A DNA stretch of 64,000 bases from Streptomyces cinereus. Lineage in GTDB: Bacteria > Pseudomonadota > Gammaproteobacteria > Pseudomonadales > Moraxellaceae. This document shows positions 21,482 to 31,709 of this stretch, in pieces (position 1 is the stretch's first letter; each line of letters opens with the position of its first letter). Under the pieces are notes generated by a model that saw nothing but the letters and a program-made list of their open reading frames with translations, did not search any database and was not told where the DNA came from. The stretch spans positions 47,343 to 111,342 of the forward strand of contig BMPS01000007.1 in the NCBI GenBank assembly GCA_014647715.1. Direction: 5' to 3'. The position numbers and the translations under genes are program-made.

Positions 21482-22117
21482 TTATGCAATCACATCCAAA
21501 CCTTCTTCTTTGAGCGATTTTTGTACTGCAGGTTGTGACTGCACGTTGTTAATCAGTTTTGCCAAATTCCGATACCCAGATAAATCCAATTTTAGCAAAT
21601 GCGCCCAGCGCAAGGTGACATACAGATAAACGTCAGCAATAGTAAACTCGCCTGACATATAGTCTTTATCAGCCAAGTTATCATTGGCGATTTTAAAAAT
21701 TTCAATGACCCGTTGCTGCGCTTTTTCAGCGACTTTAGGCTGCAAGTCTTTATCGTCGATAAATGCCCCCGCGTTGAATAAGGGTAAAAAAGCTTTATGC
21801 ACATCGGCATTGGCGTAGCCGAGCCATTGGTGCGCTTTGGCTTTTTGTTTAACACTGCCTTTACCAAAAATATGGGCTTGGGGGAATTTTTCGTCAAGGT
21901 AGTGTAAAATCGCCACGTTTTGCGCCAAATAAAAACCGTCCGCTTCTATTGCTAGCAGTGGCACTGTCCCTTGCGGATTTTTGGCAAGATAATCTGGATT
22001 TTTTGCATCTGCATGACTGATGAGCTGTAAGTCGTAATCCACCCCTGTCAGGTTAAGCGCCGTATGCGGCACAAATGAACACGCGCCTTTAAATCCGTAT
22101 AATTTTAATTTTTGCAT
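21482..22117 (-). CDS. Glutathione S-transferase, beta-like
   Basis: This 211-residue GST has a thioredoxin-like N-domain (residues 1-80, with KGACSFVPHTALNLTG resembling the beta-class Cys region) and an all-helical C-domain. KNPQGTVPLLAIEADGFYLAQNVAILHYLDEKF carries the cis-Pro and the glutathione-binding Gln region. It likely conjugates or reduces electrophiles in the cytoplasm. AAAGAGAAA precedes the ATG. Confidence 0.88.
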   Translation of the reverse strand: MQKLKLYGFKGACSFVPHTALNLTGVDYDLQLISHADAKNPDYLAKNPQGTVPLLAIEADGFYLAQNVAILHYLDEKFPQAHIFGKGSVKQKAKAHQWLGYANADVHKAFLPLFNAGAFIDDKDLQPKVAEKAQQRVIEIFKIANDNLADKDYMSGEFTIADVYLYVTLRWAHLLKLDLSGYRNLAKLINNVQSQPAVQKSLKEEGLDVIA

Positions 22118-22274
22118 GATTTTCTCTTTGGGTTTGCTAATAAAGTAAAGTCAGATAGTAAAGTCAGGTATTGATATAAAAAAAATCCATTTTAAGCTAT
22201 CATAACCGCAAAATTTTGATGAATTTTGTAATAAATATTTACACTGACCCTCGATTAAATAGGTTTTTTAATAA

Positions 22275-23786
22275 ATGTCAAACGCTACCGCTGACCAAAC
22301 ATCGTCTTCCCAATTCACCAAAAATCCAAGCAAAAAAATCAAACCCACCGCGCGGGTGCGTAAACGTTTGCAAGACGCCCCACCCGTTACCCTAACAGTG
22401 ACCAATCTTGCCCATGACGGACGTGGCGTGGCAAGTTACGGTGACCAACCCGACCATCACCTCGATAAACATGGCAAAAAAGTATTCGTCAGCTTTGCGC
22501 TGCCCAACGAGACCGTGAGCGTCAAAATCACAGGCTCACGTAAAAGCATGGAAGAAGGTGACGCGGCTCTCGTACTGGCAAACCCAAACCCTGAACGCAC
22601 GACCCCGCCTTGCCCGCATTTTGGGGTGTGTGGTGGCTGTAGCTTACAGCACTGGCAACCCGATGGGCAGATTCAATTTAAGCAATCGGTACTGGCAGAG
22701 CTGCTTGAACACCAAGCCCATATCCAGCCTGAAAACTGGCTTCCCCCATTGGTTGCTGACCGTTTGGGCTACCGTACCAAGGCACGTATGGGCGTGCGCT
22801 ATGTCGAGAAAAAAGGCACGGCATTGGTCGGTTTTCGTGAGCGCGCCAGCAATTTTTTGGCAAATTTAAACGAATGCCATGTGCTTGACCCGCGTGTCGG
22901 CTTTGAAATTGAAGCCCTAAAAGCGCTGATCAGTTCGCTTGACGCCCGTGACCATATTCCACAACTTGAGTTAGCGATGGGCGAAACGCTTGATGATGTT
23001 ATCGATAGCAAAAAATCAATTGCCGTTATTGTCCGTCACATGGTGGATTTAGGTGAGCATGATATCGCAAAACTGCAAGCCTTTTTTGCTGAGCGCAACT
23101 GGCAATTATTTTTACAGCCCAAAGGTAGCGACACGGTACATCGTATTGACCCATTGTATGAAAATACTGGCCATGCGCGCCCATCAAGCCTGACCGTGCC
23201 ACCGACGGGCGGTTTGTTTTACCGCTTGCCCGAGTTTGATGTGACGTTTGAATTCTCGCCACTGGATTTTACCCAAGTCAATTTGTCAGTCAATCGTAAA
23301 ATGACCAAGCTGGCAATTGATTTGTTAGACTTGAAGCCAGGCGAGCGAGTGCTTGATTTGTTTTGCGGTTTGGGCAATTTTAGTCTGCCACTGGCGCGTC
23401 AAGTGGGTGATACGGGCTTTGTGATTGGTGTCGAAGGTAGCAGTGAGATGACACAGCGTGCCAAGATGAATGCTGCCGCCAACGGCTTGCACCATACTGA
23501 CTTTTTTGCCCAAGATTTGACCAAAGATTTTTCTGCTGAGCCTTGGGTTGGGCAAGTCGATGCGCTGCTGATTGACCCACCCCGCTCAGGTGCCTTAGAA
23601 GTGATGCAGTATTTGGATAAATTCAATGCCAAACGCATCGTGTATGTGTCGTGCAATCCGATTACGCTTGCCCGCGATACCGCCGTGCTGCTTGAAAAAG
23701 GCTACAAACTCACCCATGCTGGCGTGATGGATATGTTCTGTCACACAGGGCATGTGGAAAGTATTGCACGATTTGAGAAACGCTAA
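22275..23786 (+). CDS. rlmD: 23S rRNA (uracil-5-)-methyltransferase RlmD-like
   Basis: This 503-residue SAM-dependent enzyme methylates uracil C5 in 23S rRNA. It has an N-terminal TRAM domain (about 30-100), an Fe-S cluster motif [10 protein letters not shown] near residue 112, a Rossmann domain with [15 protein letters not shown] near 362, and catalytic Cys in YVSCNP near 460. The length is longer than the E. coli enzyme (433), partly from a basic N-terminal extension. Its stop overlaps the stop of the opposing gene by four bases. Confidence 0.92.
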   Translation: MSNATADQTSSSQFTKNPSKKIKPTARVRKRLQDAPPVTLTVTNLAHDGRGVASYGDQPDHHLDKHGKKVFVSFALPNETVSVKITGSRKSMEEGDAALVLANPNPERTTPPCPHFGVCGGCSLQHWQPDGQIQFKQSVLAELLEHQAHIQPENWLPPLVADRLGYRTKARMGVRYVEKKGTALVGFRERASNFLANLNECHVLDPRVGFEIEALKALISSLDARDHIPQLELAMGETLDDVIDSKKSIAVIVRHMVDLGEHDIAKLQAFFAERNWQLFLQPKGSDTVHRIDPLYENTGHARPSSLTVPPTGGLFYRLPEFDVTFEFSPLDFTQVNLSVNRKMTKLAIDLLDLKPGERVLDLFCGLGNFSLPLARQVGDTGFVIGVEGSSEMTQRAKMNAAANGLHHTDFFAQDLTKDFSAEPWVGQVDALLIDPPRSGALEVMQYLDKFNAKRIVYVSCNPITLARDTAVLLEKGYKLTHAGVMDMFCHTGHVESIARFEKR

Positions 23787-25024
23787 AATTTAGCTTTATT
23801 CATACAATTTAAATAGCGTACGTTGACTTTGTCGGCGTACCATTTGGTATTATAATCGCGGCTGAGTTTTGCGCCAGAGATGACCACTTGTGGCATGATG
23901 GCGGTAGGGGCGTTTTTGCCAGTTTTCATTTTGTAAAGACTGCCAATGGTGCGATAGCTTTCGGTATTTTCAAAATCTTGGCTTTTTTCTTTTGCCAAGT
24001 CCATACGCACTTGGCGCTCCGTCAGGCTAATCATGCCTTGTTGTATCATTGATATCAGTGCCTGCTCACTTTGGCTGATGTTGGCACTGATTTTATTGCC
24101 TTTTTCATAAATCAATAAATCCCCGTCATAGTCAATCTTGGCATCAGATAATTCGTGCAGCATTTTTTGAAAAGCGGCATTACGGCTTGAATACATCCCT
24201 GAGTTGTAGTCAGCAAAGCGATAAATCGGGTCTTGATAATTGGCTTTATACAGTAGCAAGCGATGGATACCATAGTACAATCCGCCATATTGGCTATATA
24301 GATCTTTACGCAGTTCAAGGTTATTGCCATTCATACGGCGATGGTCACGCGCATAACTTACTTGCACCTGCATTGAGCCTAAGGTGGTAATCGGGTCTAA
24401 TTTTTCTTCGATATCCCCGCCCACCAATTTGGTGACGCTATTCAGCTTGCTGGCATAATATTTGCTTGAAAAATACGCAAACATCTGATGATAAATGTCG
24501 TCAAGTTCTTCTTCGGTTTTGACTTGAGCGATTTGTTTTTCAAAGCTGTTGTCAGGCGTGGGCTCAGTTTTTAGCATGGTGCGAAAATATGGGGCTAGCG
24601 TAGAGCCTAATTTTTCTTCCAACTCCTCATTCATCGCTTTTAGGCTTGATTGCCCTAAATTCGGGACGGGCGGATTGGCTTTAAAATTAGACTCTTGGTC
24701 GATAATGGCGACAGCAGTACAAATATTTTGCGCGTTTTTTTCTATTTTTAGGGTATCAAATATTTGATTGATGTCTTGTGCCCAGCTTTTGCTATCTTGT
24801 CCACGTTTGGGAATCAATTTGGCAATTTGTTTGGCACCAATGGACGAGTTAGCGTCGGCTTGCGTTTGAAAATACTCACACCCTGTCAACCCAAGCGATA
24901 AAGTCAGCGTTATCGCCAACTTTGACAGGGTTTTACCAAAGTTCGTAAGGCTTTTTGAGCGGGTCATGGTAAAATCTGACGCTACAGTAGTCGCATTTGT
25001 AACAAAATGAGATGGTAATTTCAT
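23783..25024 (-). CDS. DUF1615 lipoprotein (YaiW-like)
   Basis: This protein of about 413 residues carries a lipobox LTGC (Cys near residue 49 from the chosen start), so it should be an envelope lipoprotein. The body matches the DUF1615 family of E. coli YaiW; it includes [11 protein letters not shown] and [13 protein letters not shown], reminiscent of lysozyme-like folds, though activity is unproven. The ATG at 25024 has AGGTGAG upstream; the ATG at 24967 would give a normal-length signal and is a real alternative. A GTG at 25033 also exists. Confidence 0.82.
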   Translation of the reverse strand: MKLPSHFVTNATTVASDFTMTRSKSLTNFGKTLSKLAITLTLSLGLTGCEYFQTQADANSSIGAKQIAKLIPKRGQDSKSWAQDINQIFDTLKIEKNAQNICTAVAIIDQESNFKANPPVPNLGQSSLKAMNEELEEKLGSTLAPYFRTMLKTEPTPDNSFEKQIAQVKTEEELDDIYHQMFAYFSSKYYASKLNSVTKLVGGDIEEKLDPITTLGSMQVQVSYARDHRRMNGNNLELRKDLYSQYGGLYYGIHRLLLYKANYQDPIYRFADYNSGMYSSRNAAFQKMLHELSDAKIDYDGDLLIYEKGNKISANISQSEQALISMIQQGMISLTERQVRMDLAKEKSQDFENTESYRTIGSLYKMKTGKNAPTAIMPQVVISGAKLSRDYNTKWYADKVNVRYLNCMNKAKF

Positions 25025-25557
25025 TAAACTCACCTATACTGAACAAGATAGTTTTATCTTAATTTGGATTGAGATTCACTCAAATCGCTGATTGTGTCGT
25101 TGCCTAACACTCATTTATTGCTACATGTGCCGCACGGTTTTTAGATTGAATCATCACCGTGATACAAAAATTTTATCGACGGGTTGACTTGCAATTGTTT
25201 GCTAATAGACACATCTTAATAAAATTAACACATGAGTAAGCGTAATAAAGTTAGTGTTAAATGGCTAAACATGGGCAACCCTAAAACGGTTAAGATATAT
25301 AAAGTGAGATGACATTTACTTTATTTTAACGTTTAACATTTATTTTAAGGGTTAACACGCCCAAAACCAACGCACTATCATAGCTAAAACGCGCTGCTAT
25401 AGCGACTACTCTGTCATATTTTATTATTGCTAGCGCAGTATCAAATCAAACTTAATCACACAAAAATTCACAGGGAAAGTGAGTTGATAATTTTAAATGA
25501 ACAAGGTTAGTTTTTTTGCTCTTTGAGGAAATCTGGTAAGTAAGGTGTAGAATTGAC
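25025..25557. other. Intergenic region between DUF1615 gene and relA
   Basis: The two genes diverge across about 530 AT-rich bases. I see no gene and no convincing -35/-10 pair. A short inverted repeat TTGAG-ATTCA-CTCAA lies at 25069-25083. The relA transcript may carry a long leader. Confidence 0.45.
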
Positions 25558-27975
25558 ATGGTAAAAATACGAGAAAGTTTGCCGCTATTGGATGGAAAAG
25601 ACATTGATCATGATAGTACCACGATGATTGCGAGTATCACTGCCAGCCAGCGTCATTTCACCCATACTGACTTGCCCATTGTCTCTGAGCCTGCCAGCCA
25701 CATCATCGATGAGCATACCATTGATACCGAAGCTTGGCTGGCATCGATGGCAAAACGCGCCCATCTCACCGAGCTGCCTGAGCTGACCAAAGCCTGTCAA
25801 CTACTCAAAAATCAAGATTTAAGTACTGAAAGCAACCGCTCTAATGCGTTTTTGACTGGGATTGGGATTGCCGATATTTTGGGTTATCTATACCAAGATG
25901 AAGCCACGCTCGTTGCTGCGATGTTATATCGTGCCGCGCGTATCCAAATTTTTACCCCCAAACAAATCCAAGCCACCTTTGGCGATGAAGTCGCAGAACT
26001 GGTGCAAGAAACCCTAGCACTGGGGCGACTGTCGGATTTGATAGAGAACAACAAGCGCTTAGAAGACCACTTTAACAACAACCAGCGCGAGCAGTTATCG
26101 GGCATTTATAACATGCTTATCTCGATGACCAACGATGTGCGCGTGGTGCTCATCAAATTGGCTGAGCGTACTTTTGCGATGCGAGAGCTTTCGTATGCTA
26201 GTCCTGAGCGTCAGCAACGGGTCGCCCGTGAGGTCATGACAATCTACGCGCCGCTAGCGCATCGTATGGGTATTGCACAGCTTAAATGGGAGCTTGAGGA
26301 CTTATCGTTTCGTTATCTTGCGCCTGACCGCTACAAAGAAATCGCCAAATTACTCTCTGAAAAACGTAGCGAGCGCGAAACCTATATCGACCGGGTTGCC
26401 CAACAACTGCGCGAGGCGTTAGCTGCACAAGGGATTGACGGGGAAATCACCGGTCGTGTTAAACACATCTATTCGATTTATCGTAAGATGAAACTCAAAT
26501 CACTGTCGTTTGACCAGTTATATGACATCCGCGCACTGCGGGTACTGGTGCATAACAATGCCGATTGTTATCACGTATTGGGGCTGGTGCATGGTTTGTG
26601 GCGCTATATTCCCGAACAGTTTGATGACTATATCACCAACCCAAAAACCAATGGCTATCGCTCGCTACATACCGCGGTCATTGCTGAGAACAAATCGCTG
26701 GAAGTACAAATTCGTACCTTTGACATGCACTATGAAGCTGAACTTGGCATGTGTGCACACGTCAATTACAAAGAAGGCACCAAAAACAAAAAAGACGACT
26801 ATCTGACCAAAAAAATCAGCTCACTGCGTCAGTTATTGCTCAATCAAGAAAATGCTGACAATCATGACCCGTTAAAATTTGTATTAGATAAACATGTTGA
26901 GCATGAGCATGGCGAGCTCGATGAAGAAGAACAAGTCGTTGATTTTGGGGAATTTGAGCGGATTTATGTGTTTAGTCGTGATGGTGATATCATCGAATTA
27001 CCTAAAGGCTCAACTGTGCTTGATTTTGCCTATCATGTGCATACCCATGTCGGCAATCGCGCCCAAGCCGCTCGCGTCAATAAACGCTATGTGCCGCTCA
27101 CCTATCAGCTCAAAACAGGCGAACAAGTTGAGATTATTACCAAGCAATCACGCGAGCCAAACCGTGATTGGCTGGTGGCATCCTTAGGTTATATCAATAC
27201 CAGTCGCGCTCGCAGCAAACTGCGCCAATGGTTTAATAAGCAAGACCGTGATAAAAATATCGAAACAGGTAAGCACATATTAACCAAAGAATTGGCGCGC
27301 ATGTCGGTACACCCTAACAGTATCGATTTAAATGATTACGTCAAATTTTTTAATGCCAAAAACAGTGATGATATTTTGGTAGGGCTAGTCAATGGCAACG
27401 TTGAATTGCATAATTTGACCGGTCATATCAGTCGTCATCTAGATTTAGAGCCCGAAGTCACTGATACCGAGCTTATCCCCAGTATTCACCCCAAAGCCAC
27501 AGGCAAGCTAGATGCGTATAAAATCGAAGTCGATGGCTTAGATAACATTGCTATTCACTTGGCAAATTGCTGCTCGCCTGTGCAAGGTGAGTCAATTGCA
27601 GGGTATATTACCCAGTCCAATGGCGTATCCGTCCACCGCAGTGATTGCGTCGAATACGAGCGACTGGTGGAGCGTGAGCCTGATCGCGCGATTAGTGCCG
27701 CTTGGTATGGCAATAAAGGCAAAAGCCAATTGGTACAAATATACCTTGAATCGTATGACAGGCGTGGCTTGCTCAAAGACCTGACCCAAATCATCGACCA
27801 AGAAAATGTCAATATCCGCCAAGTCGATACCCTAAGCGGGGATGATGATATCGCGCGGTTAAATTTTACCATAGAAGTGACGGGGTTAAGTCAGTTGTCC
27901 AAACTGCTGGCAAAACTAGAGCAGCAACATGGCATTATCTTGGCGCGTCGTATCGTCAATAACAACAAGTCTTAA
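25558..27975 (+). CDS. relA: (p)ppGpp synthetase RelA
   Basis: This 805-residue RelA/SpoT protein is of the monofunctional synthetase type. The region matching the hydrolase domain is degenerate: MLYRAARIQ near residue 122 replaces the HD pair of SpoT. The synthetase keeps YDIRALRV and the acidic EQFDDYITNPKTNGYRSLHT (near 353), the EXDD form of RelA. TGS (about 475-535), a zinc-finger region with CCSP near 670 and a C-terminal ACT domain follow. It senses uncharged tRNA on ribosomes. It is about 60 residues longer than E. coli RelA at the N-terminus. It lies 26 bases before mutM. Confidence 0.95.
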   Translation: MVKIRESLPLLDGKDIDHDSTTMIASITASQRHFTHTDLPIVSEPASHIIDEHTIDTEAWLASMAKRAHLTELPELTKACQLLKNQDLSTESNRSNAFLTGIGIADILGYLYQDEATLVAAMLYRAARIQIFTPKQIQATFGDEVAELVQETLALGRLSDLIENNKRLEDHFNNNQREQLSGIYNMLISMTNDVRVVLIKLAERTFAMRELSYASPERQQRVAREVMTIYAPLAHRMGIAQLKWELEDLSFRYLAPDRYKEIAKLLSEKRSERETYIDRVAQQLREALAAQGIDGEITGRVKHIYSIYRKMKLKSLSFDQLYDIRALRVLVHNNADCYHVLGLVHGLWRYIPEQFDDYITNPKTNGYRSLHTAVIAENKSLEVQIRTFDMHYEAELGMCAHVNYKEGTKNKKDDYLTKKISSLRQLLLNQENADNHDPLKFVLDKHVEHEHGELDEEEQVVDFGEFERIYVFSRDGDIIELPKGSTVLDFAYHVHTHVGNRAQAARVNKRYVPLTYQLKTGEQVEIITKQSREPNRDWLVASLGYINTSRARSKLRQWFNKQDRDKNIETGKHILTKELARMSVHPNSIDLNDYVKFFNAKNSDDILVGLVNGNVELHNLTGHISRHLDLEPEVTDTELIPSIHPKATGKLDAYKIEVDGLDNIAIHLANCCSPVQGESIAGYITQSNGVSVHRSDCVEYERLVEREPDRAISAAWYGNKGKSQLVQIYLESYDRRGLLKDLTQIIDQENVNIRQVDTLSGDDDIARLNFTIEVTGLSQLSKLLAKLEQQHGIILARRIVNNNKS

Positions 27976-28001
27976 TGCTTTAAATAGGAGTCACACGGCA
28001 T

Positions 28002-28904
28002 ATGCCAGAATTGCCCGAAGTGCAGACGACAGCGACGAGCCTGCAACCTTTGCTCAATCAAACCGTTGAAAAAGTTAGCGTCTTTCAGCCCAAATTGCGC
28101 TGGACGGTGCCTGATGACTTGGTAAGTTTGATAGATTATCAAATTATTGGCATTGAGCGCCGAGCCAAATATCTGATTCTCACCTTTAAAGGGGCTGCGG
28201 TGCAAAAAAAACTACTCATCCACTTGGGGATGTCCGGTAGCTTACAGCAGCATCCTATGGGGTTTGACAAGCGTAAACACGATCACGTGATTTTGACATT
28301 TAATGATGGCAAAAAACACACCCAACTGCATTATCATGACCCACGGCGGTTTGGCATGTTACTGTGGTTAGAGGACTATGAAGACAAACTGATTACCCAT
28401 TTGGGTGTGGAGCCATTGTCAGAAGACTTTAGCGCTGACTATCTACATCACCATATCCACAATCGCAAAAAACCGATTGAGCGCCCCATCAAATCGGTGA
28501 TTATGGCGCAAGAGATTGTGGTCGGTGTGGGCAATATCTATGCAACCGAAAGCCTGTTTTTATCAAAAATTCATCCGTTGACCCCTGCTCATCTCATCAG
28601 CCATGAACAGCTCATCACCTTGGTCGCCCATATTCGACAAGTCCTACAAACATCGATTGAAAAAGGCGGCTCAACGTTAAAAGATTTTACCGTAGCGGAT
28701 GGACAAACGGGGTATTTTCAGCAGACGTTATTGGTGTATGGGCATAAAGGCGGTGATTGCCCAAGCTGTGGCACTACCATCGAAAATGTCAAAATCAATC
28801 AGCGGGCCAGCACGTTCTGCCCCACTTGCCAGCCTTTGATAACCGACAAAAAAACCGTGAAAAAATCAATGAAAAAACCGCTCAAAAAACCACTCAAAAA
28901 ATAA
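28002..28904 (+). CDS. mutM: Formamidopyrimidine-DNA glycosylase, Lys-rich tail
   Basis: This 300-residue base-excision repair enzyme removes 8-oxoguanine and Fapy lesions and nicks the abasic site. MPELPEVQT supplies the catalytic Pro2 and Glu3; the Lys in RRAKYLIL lies near residue 57, the H2TH element with VGVGNIYATESLF near 172, and the zinc finger CPSC...CPTC at about 253-273. The last 20 or so residues are a Lys-Pro repeat (KKPLKKPLKK) not found in the E. coli enzyme (269). It is probably co-transcribed with relA. Confidence 0.96.
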   Translation: MPELPEVQTTATSLQPLLNQTVEKVSVFQPKLRWTVPDDLVSLIDYQIIGIERRAKYLILTFKGAAVQKKLLIHLGMSGSLQQHPMGFDKRKHDHVILTFNDGKKHTQLHYHDPRRFGMLLWLEDYEDKLITHLGVEPLSEDFSADYLHHHIHNRKKPIERPIKSVIMAQEIVVGVGNIYATESLFLSKIHPLTPAHLISHEQLITLVAHIRQVLQTSIEKGGSTLKDFTVADGQTGYFQQTLLVYGHKGGDCPSCGTTIENVKINQRASTFCPTCQPLITDKKTVKKSMKKPLKKPLKK

Positions 28905-29138
28905 CGGCTCTCCTTTAACGTAAAAAAACCTGCACCAAAGACAATTTTACTTGATAATTCTTGGCAAAATTGATGTAATGTTCCTGAACTATTCAGCAAC
29001 AACCTAGCAAAACTTGTTAGGTACAACCTGTCAGTCAACCCCAGTTATTTGGTTATCTAGTTGCCTAATTATTTATTCATTTAGTTAGTTAGCTAGTTAC
29101 CTCGTTAATGGTGGCTTGCTGCCAGTTAGGAACCTGCT

Positions 29139-29549
29139 ATGAAACGATTAAATACGATTGCGTCAGCCGTAGCCTTGATGGTTGCAACGACGACTTGCAG
29201 CTTTGCCGCTACCGAAATTGATGAAAAAGATTTTGGTCCAACTTATGGCTCCATGGTCGCTGATACCATTGTGGGTAAGCCATTGGGTGCATTGGCAGTG
29301 GTGGGTGGCGTGGTGACGGCGATTGCCAGTATGCCATTTACCATCTATAACGATGAAATCGATCAGGTAGAACGCAAGCTGATTCTTGAGCCACTGGCGG
29401 CACTCGATCGCTGCTTGGGCTGTACCCCTGCTGAAGACCAATATTTTCGCTCACAGCGCCCTAATAATAACCAAGTGCGCGTTACCGTTGATGGACCTTC
29501 TGAGATTTTAATCAACACCAACCAAAAAGTTGTCGTTAAAACCCCTTAG
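29139..29549 (+). CDS. Exported protein of unknown function
   Basis: I do not recognise this 136-residue protein. It has a clear signal peptide (KRLNTIASAVALMVATTTCSFA-ATE), a hydrophobic Gly/Ala/Val-rich stretch (about 40-70) that could insert in a membrane, two cysteines in RCLGC near residue 90, and an Asn-rich polar end with beta-type VRVTVDGPSEILINTNQKVVV. TAGGA lies ahead of the ATG. It appears to stand alone between mutM and a hydrolase gene. Confidence 0.65.
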   Translation: MKRLNTIASAVALMVATTTCSFAATEIDEKDFGPTYGSMVADTIVGKPLGALAVVGGVVTAIASMPFTIYNDEIDQVERKLILEPLAALDRCLGCTPAEDQYFRSQRPNNNQVRVTVDGPSEILINTNQKVVVKTP

Positions 29550-29756
29550 TTTTTTCCTCAACGATTCAAGCAAGCAATTGGTCACCGCTGATTGCTTTTT
29601 TTATGACTGTTATGTTCATGATAACTTTTTTGCACCCATAAATTGTTTGCTATAGTCGCTTTTAAACGAGTCTGCTCATCATTTGTCAAATTGCTCGTAT
29701 AAAAAGCGCTCGTATAAGCTTGTATAAAAAGTTGATTGCCAAGGAAGATAACAGTC

Positions 29757-30650
29757 ATGTCAAACCTAAAAACACCATCAGCCTTAGCCTCAAACCCTAC
29801 GCAGCAAACCATTCAAATAGCCACCAAACACCCTGCCACACTGGCGGCAACTGTGTTTCGACCCGATACGGTTAAAGCCGCCGTGATGATTGCGCCCGCA
29901 ACAGGTATCAAACGACAGTTTTATCAAAATTTTGCGCAGTATTTAATGGAGCATGGCTATGGTGTCATTAGCTATGACAATGAAGATATTGGCGAGTCGA
30001 TGCAAGGCAATCTCAAGCACTCTAATGCGTCACTGATTAGTTGGGGACGCTACGATATGACTGCGGTGCTTGATAGGCTGATTCAAGAGTTTCCCAATAC
30101 CACCTATCATCTGGTCGGTCATAGCGCAGGCGGTCAATTATTTGGTTTGATGCCCAATCATCACAAGTTCACATCCGTGTTTAACGTTGCCTGTTCCTCG
30201 GGGCAAATCCGTAATATGGCGATGCCATATCGTGCCAAAGCCATGTGGTTTATGGATGTATTTATTCCCGTGTCCAATATGTTGTTTGGCTATACCCAAT
30301 CAAGCAAAATTGGCATGGGCGAAGACTTGCCCAAAAATGTCGCCAAACAGTGGCGAGATTGGTGCAATGGCGCAGGCTATATCAAAACCGCCTTCGGTAA
30401 AACCGTAAAAAAACACTACTATGATGACGTCAAATTGCCCGCACTGTGGCTCAATGCGCCCGATGATGATATCGCCAATGATAAGAATGTCGCCGATATG
30501 ATTCGGGTGTTTCCCAACATGCAAGCCACCACCAAAACACTACAGCCCAAAGGTTATGGCTTACAGCATATCGGGCACATGAAGTTTTTTAGCCGACAAA
30601 ACCAGCTACTTTGGCAGCACACCCTTGATTGGTTGCACCAACATGGGTAA
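29757..30650 (+). CDS. Alpha/beta-fold hydrolase
   Basis: This 297-residue alpha/beta hydrolase has the nucleophile elbow GHSAGG near residue 122, an Asp candidate in NAPDDDIAND and the terminal His in GLQHIGHMKFF. The N-terminal VMIAPATGIKRQFYQNFAQYLMEHGYGVISYD is typical of serine aminopeptidase S33-like or lysophospholipase-like predicted hydrolases. The substrate is unknown. The ATG at 29757 follows AAGGAAG; an in-frame TTG at 29736 is ignored. The end converges on the pseudouridine synthase gene. Confidence 0.85.
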   Translation: MSNLKTPSALASNPTQQTIQIATKHPATLAATVFRPDTVKAAVMIAPATGIKRQFYQNFAQYLMEHGYGVISYDNEDIGESMQGNLKHSNASLISWGRYDMTAVLDRLIQEFPNTTYHLVGHSAGGQLFGLMPNHHKFTSVFNVACSSGQIRNMAMPYRAKAMWFMDVFIPVSNMLFGYTQSSKIGMGEDLPKNVAKQWRDWCNGAGYIKTAFGKTVKKHYYDDVKLPALWLNAPDDDIANDKNVADMIRVFPNMQATTKTLQPKGYGLQHIGHMKFFSRQNQLLWQHTLDWLHQHG

Positions 30651-30683
30651 TTAAACAAGGTAACTTGTTAATTACCCACGCGG

Positions 30684-31400
30684 TTAAAACGGCACGGGGC
30701 TTTCCCATTCCATCCATACACCCGTACTGGGATGTTTTAAACGTAATTTGTGTGCATGTAAGCAAAGTCTAGGCGATAAATCAAACGCTTGACCGTCTAA
30801 TACATCTTGCGCGTAGATAGGGTCGCCAAGCATCACATGCCCGATATGCAGCATATGCACGCGTAGTTGATGACTGCGCCCTGTGACAGGATACAAGGCG
30901 ACACGGCTAACTGCCTTACCCTTACGCAGTTCGTGGTGCAAGGTTTCATATTTCGTATAGGCGCGTTTATCCCAATTCATATCAACGATATGCTTGGGTT
31001 TTTGTGGTGGGTCGTAGCGCACAGGCACATCGATTTCGCCTTGCTGCGGCGGCGTTCCCCAGACCAGCGCTTGGTATTCTTTGCTCGGAATACGGTCGAT
31101 AAATTGTTTACTGATATGGCTTTGCGCTTCGCTATGGCGCGCAAAAATAATAATGCCTGAGGTGTCCATATCAAGTCTGTGAATAAGTTTGACGTTGGGG
31201 TCGGCTTTGAGCAAACGAGATTGCAAGCTTACTTTGAGTTCTTTACCATCCACCGATAACAGCCCGTGCGGTTTGTCGATGACCCAAATGTCGTCATCGC
31301 GATATAGGTTAACAGATTTGGCAAACTCATCAAAAAAGCTTTGCGGTTTTAGCTTCTCTTCTTCGTTATATCGAGCAATTTTTTCTGCAGTTAAAGCCAT
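30684..31400 (-). CDS. RluA-family rRNA/tRNA pseudouridine synthase
   Basis: This 238-residue single-domain pseudouridine synthase has catalytic motif HRLDMDTSGIIIFA near residue 95, with the active Asp, and RSHQLRVHM near 175. It lacks an S4 domain, so it resembles RluA (positions 746 in 23S rRNA and 32 in tRNA) more than RluC or RluD. The exact target is inferred. The N-terminal 25 residues are a helical extension. Confidence 0.88.
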   Translation of the reverse strand: MALTAEKIARYNEEEKLKPQSFFDEFAKSVNLYRDDDIWVIDKPHGLLSVDGKELKVSLQSRLLKADPNVKLIHRLDMDTSGIIIFARHSEAQSHISKQFIDRIPSKEYQALVWGTPPQQGEIDVPVRYDPPQKPKHIVDMNWDKRAYTKYETLHHELRKGKAVSRVALYPVTGRSHQLRVHMLHIGHVMLGDPIYAQDVLDGQAFDLSPRLCLHAHKLRLKHPSTGVWMEWESPVPF

Positions 31401-31469
31401 ATTACTTCGTCATGATTCATTGAAAAGTGCTATATTAGCATAACATTTGCTGGATTTAGGCATGATAAA

Positions 31470-31652
31470 ATGAATAATGAAAAACTCAAAAAAATAACGC
31501 TATGGTGTATGGCAATCTCAGCTTTACTGTTGACACTTAGTTCTTTAATAAATTATCTTCAAAGAAAAGATATGGCTGAGCAACGACAAAATATCGACCA
31601 AGCGACTGAATTTCTCAAGCAAATCCCACAAAACGCCAGTGCGCCAAATTAG
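31470..31652 (+). CDS. Small single-pass membrane protein
   Basis: This 60-residue protein has a short basic start (NNEKLKK), one membrane helix (ITLWCMAISALLLTLSSLI) and a polar Gln-rich tail. AGG lies nine bases ahead of the ATG and a terminator follows 11 bases after the stop, which supports a real gene. It is divergent to the pseudouridine synthase gene. No function is known. Confidence 0.55.
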   Translation: MNNEKLKKITLWCMAISALLLTLSSLINYLQRKDMAEQRQNIDQATEFLKQIPQNASAPN

Positions 31653-31662
31653 CAGCCAATAC

Positions 31663-31692
31663 AAAAGGCTACGTTAAACAATAGCCTTTTTT
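31663..31692 (+). terminator. Terminator between small membrane gene and hemL
   Basis: AAAAGGCTA (31663-31671) pairs with TAGCCTTTT (31682-31690), with T6 on the plus side and T4 on the minus side. It can serve both converging genes. Confidence 0.8.
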
Positions 31693-31709
31693 AAACCTAA
31701 ATAATTAAG

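Noticed and set aside
25558..27975. Assignment of the RelA/SpoT protein as bifunctional
   Set aside because: The HD hydrolase residues are replaced and the synthetase has the EXDD form of monofunctional RelA.
29040..29110. TAGTT-rich low-complexity stretch ahead of the orphan exported protein gene
   Set aside because: Irregular repeats without fixed unit length; nothing beyond local AT richness.
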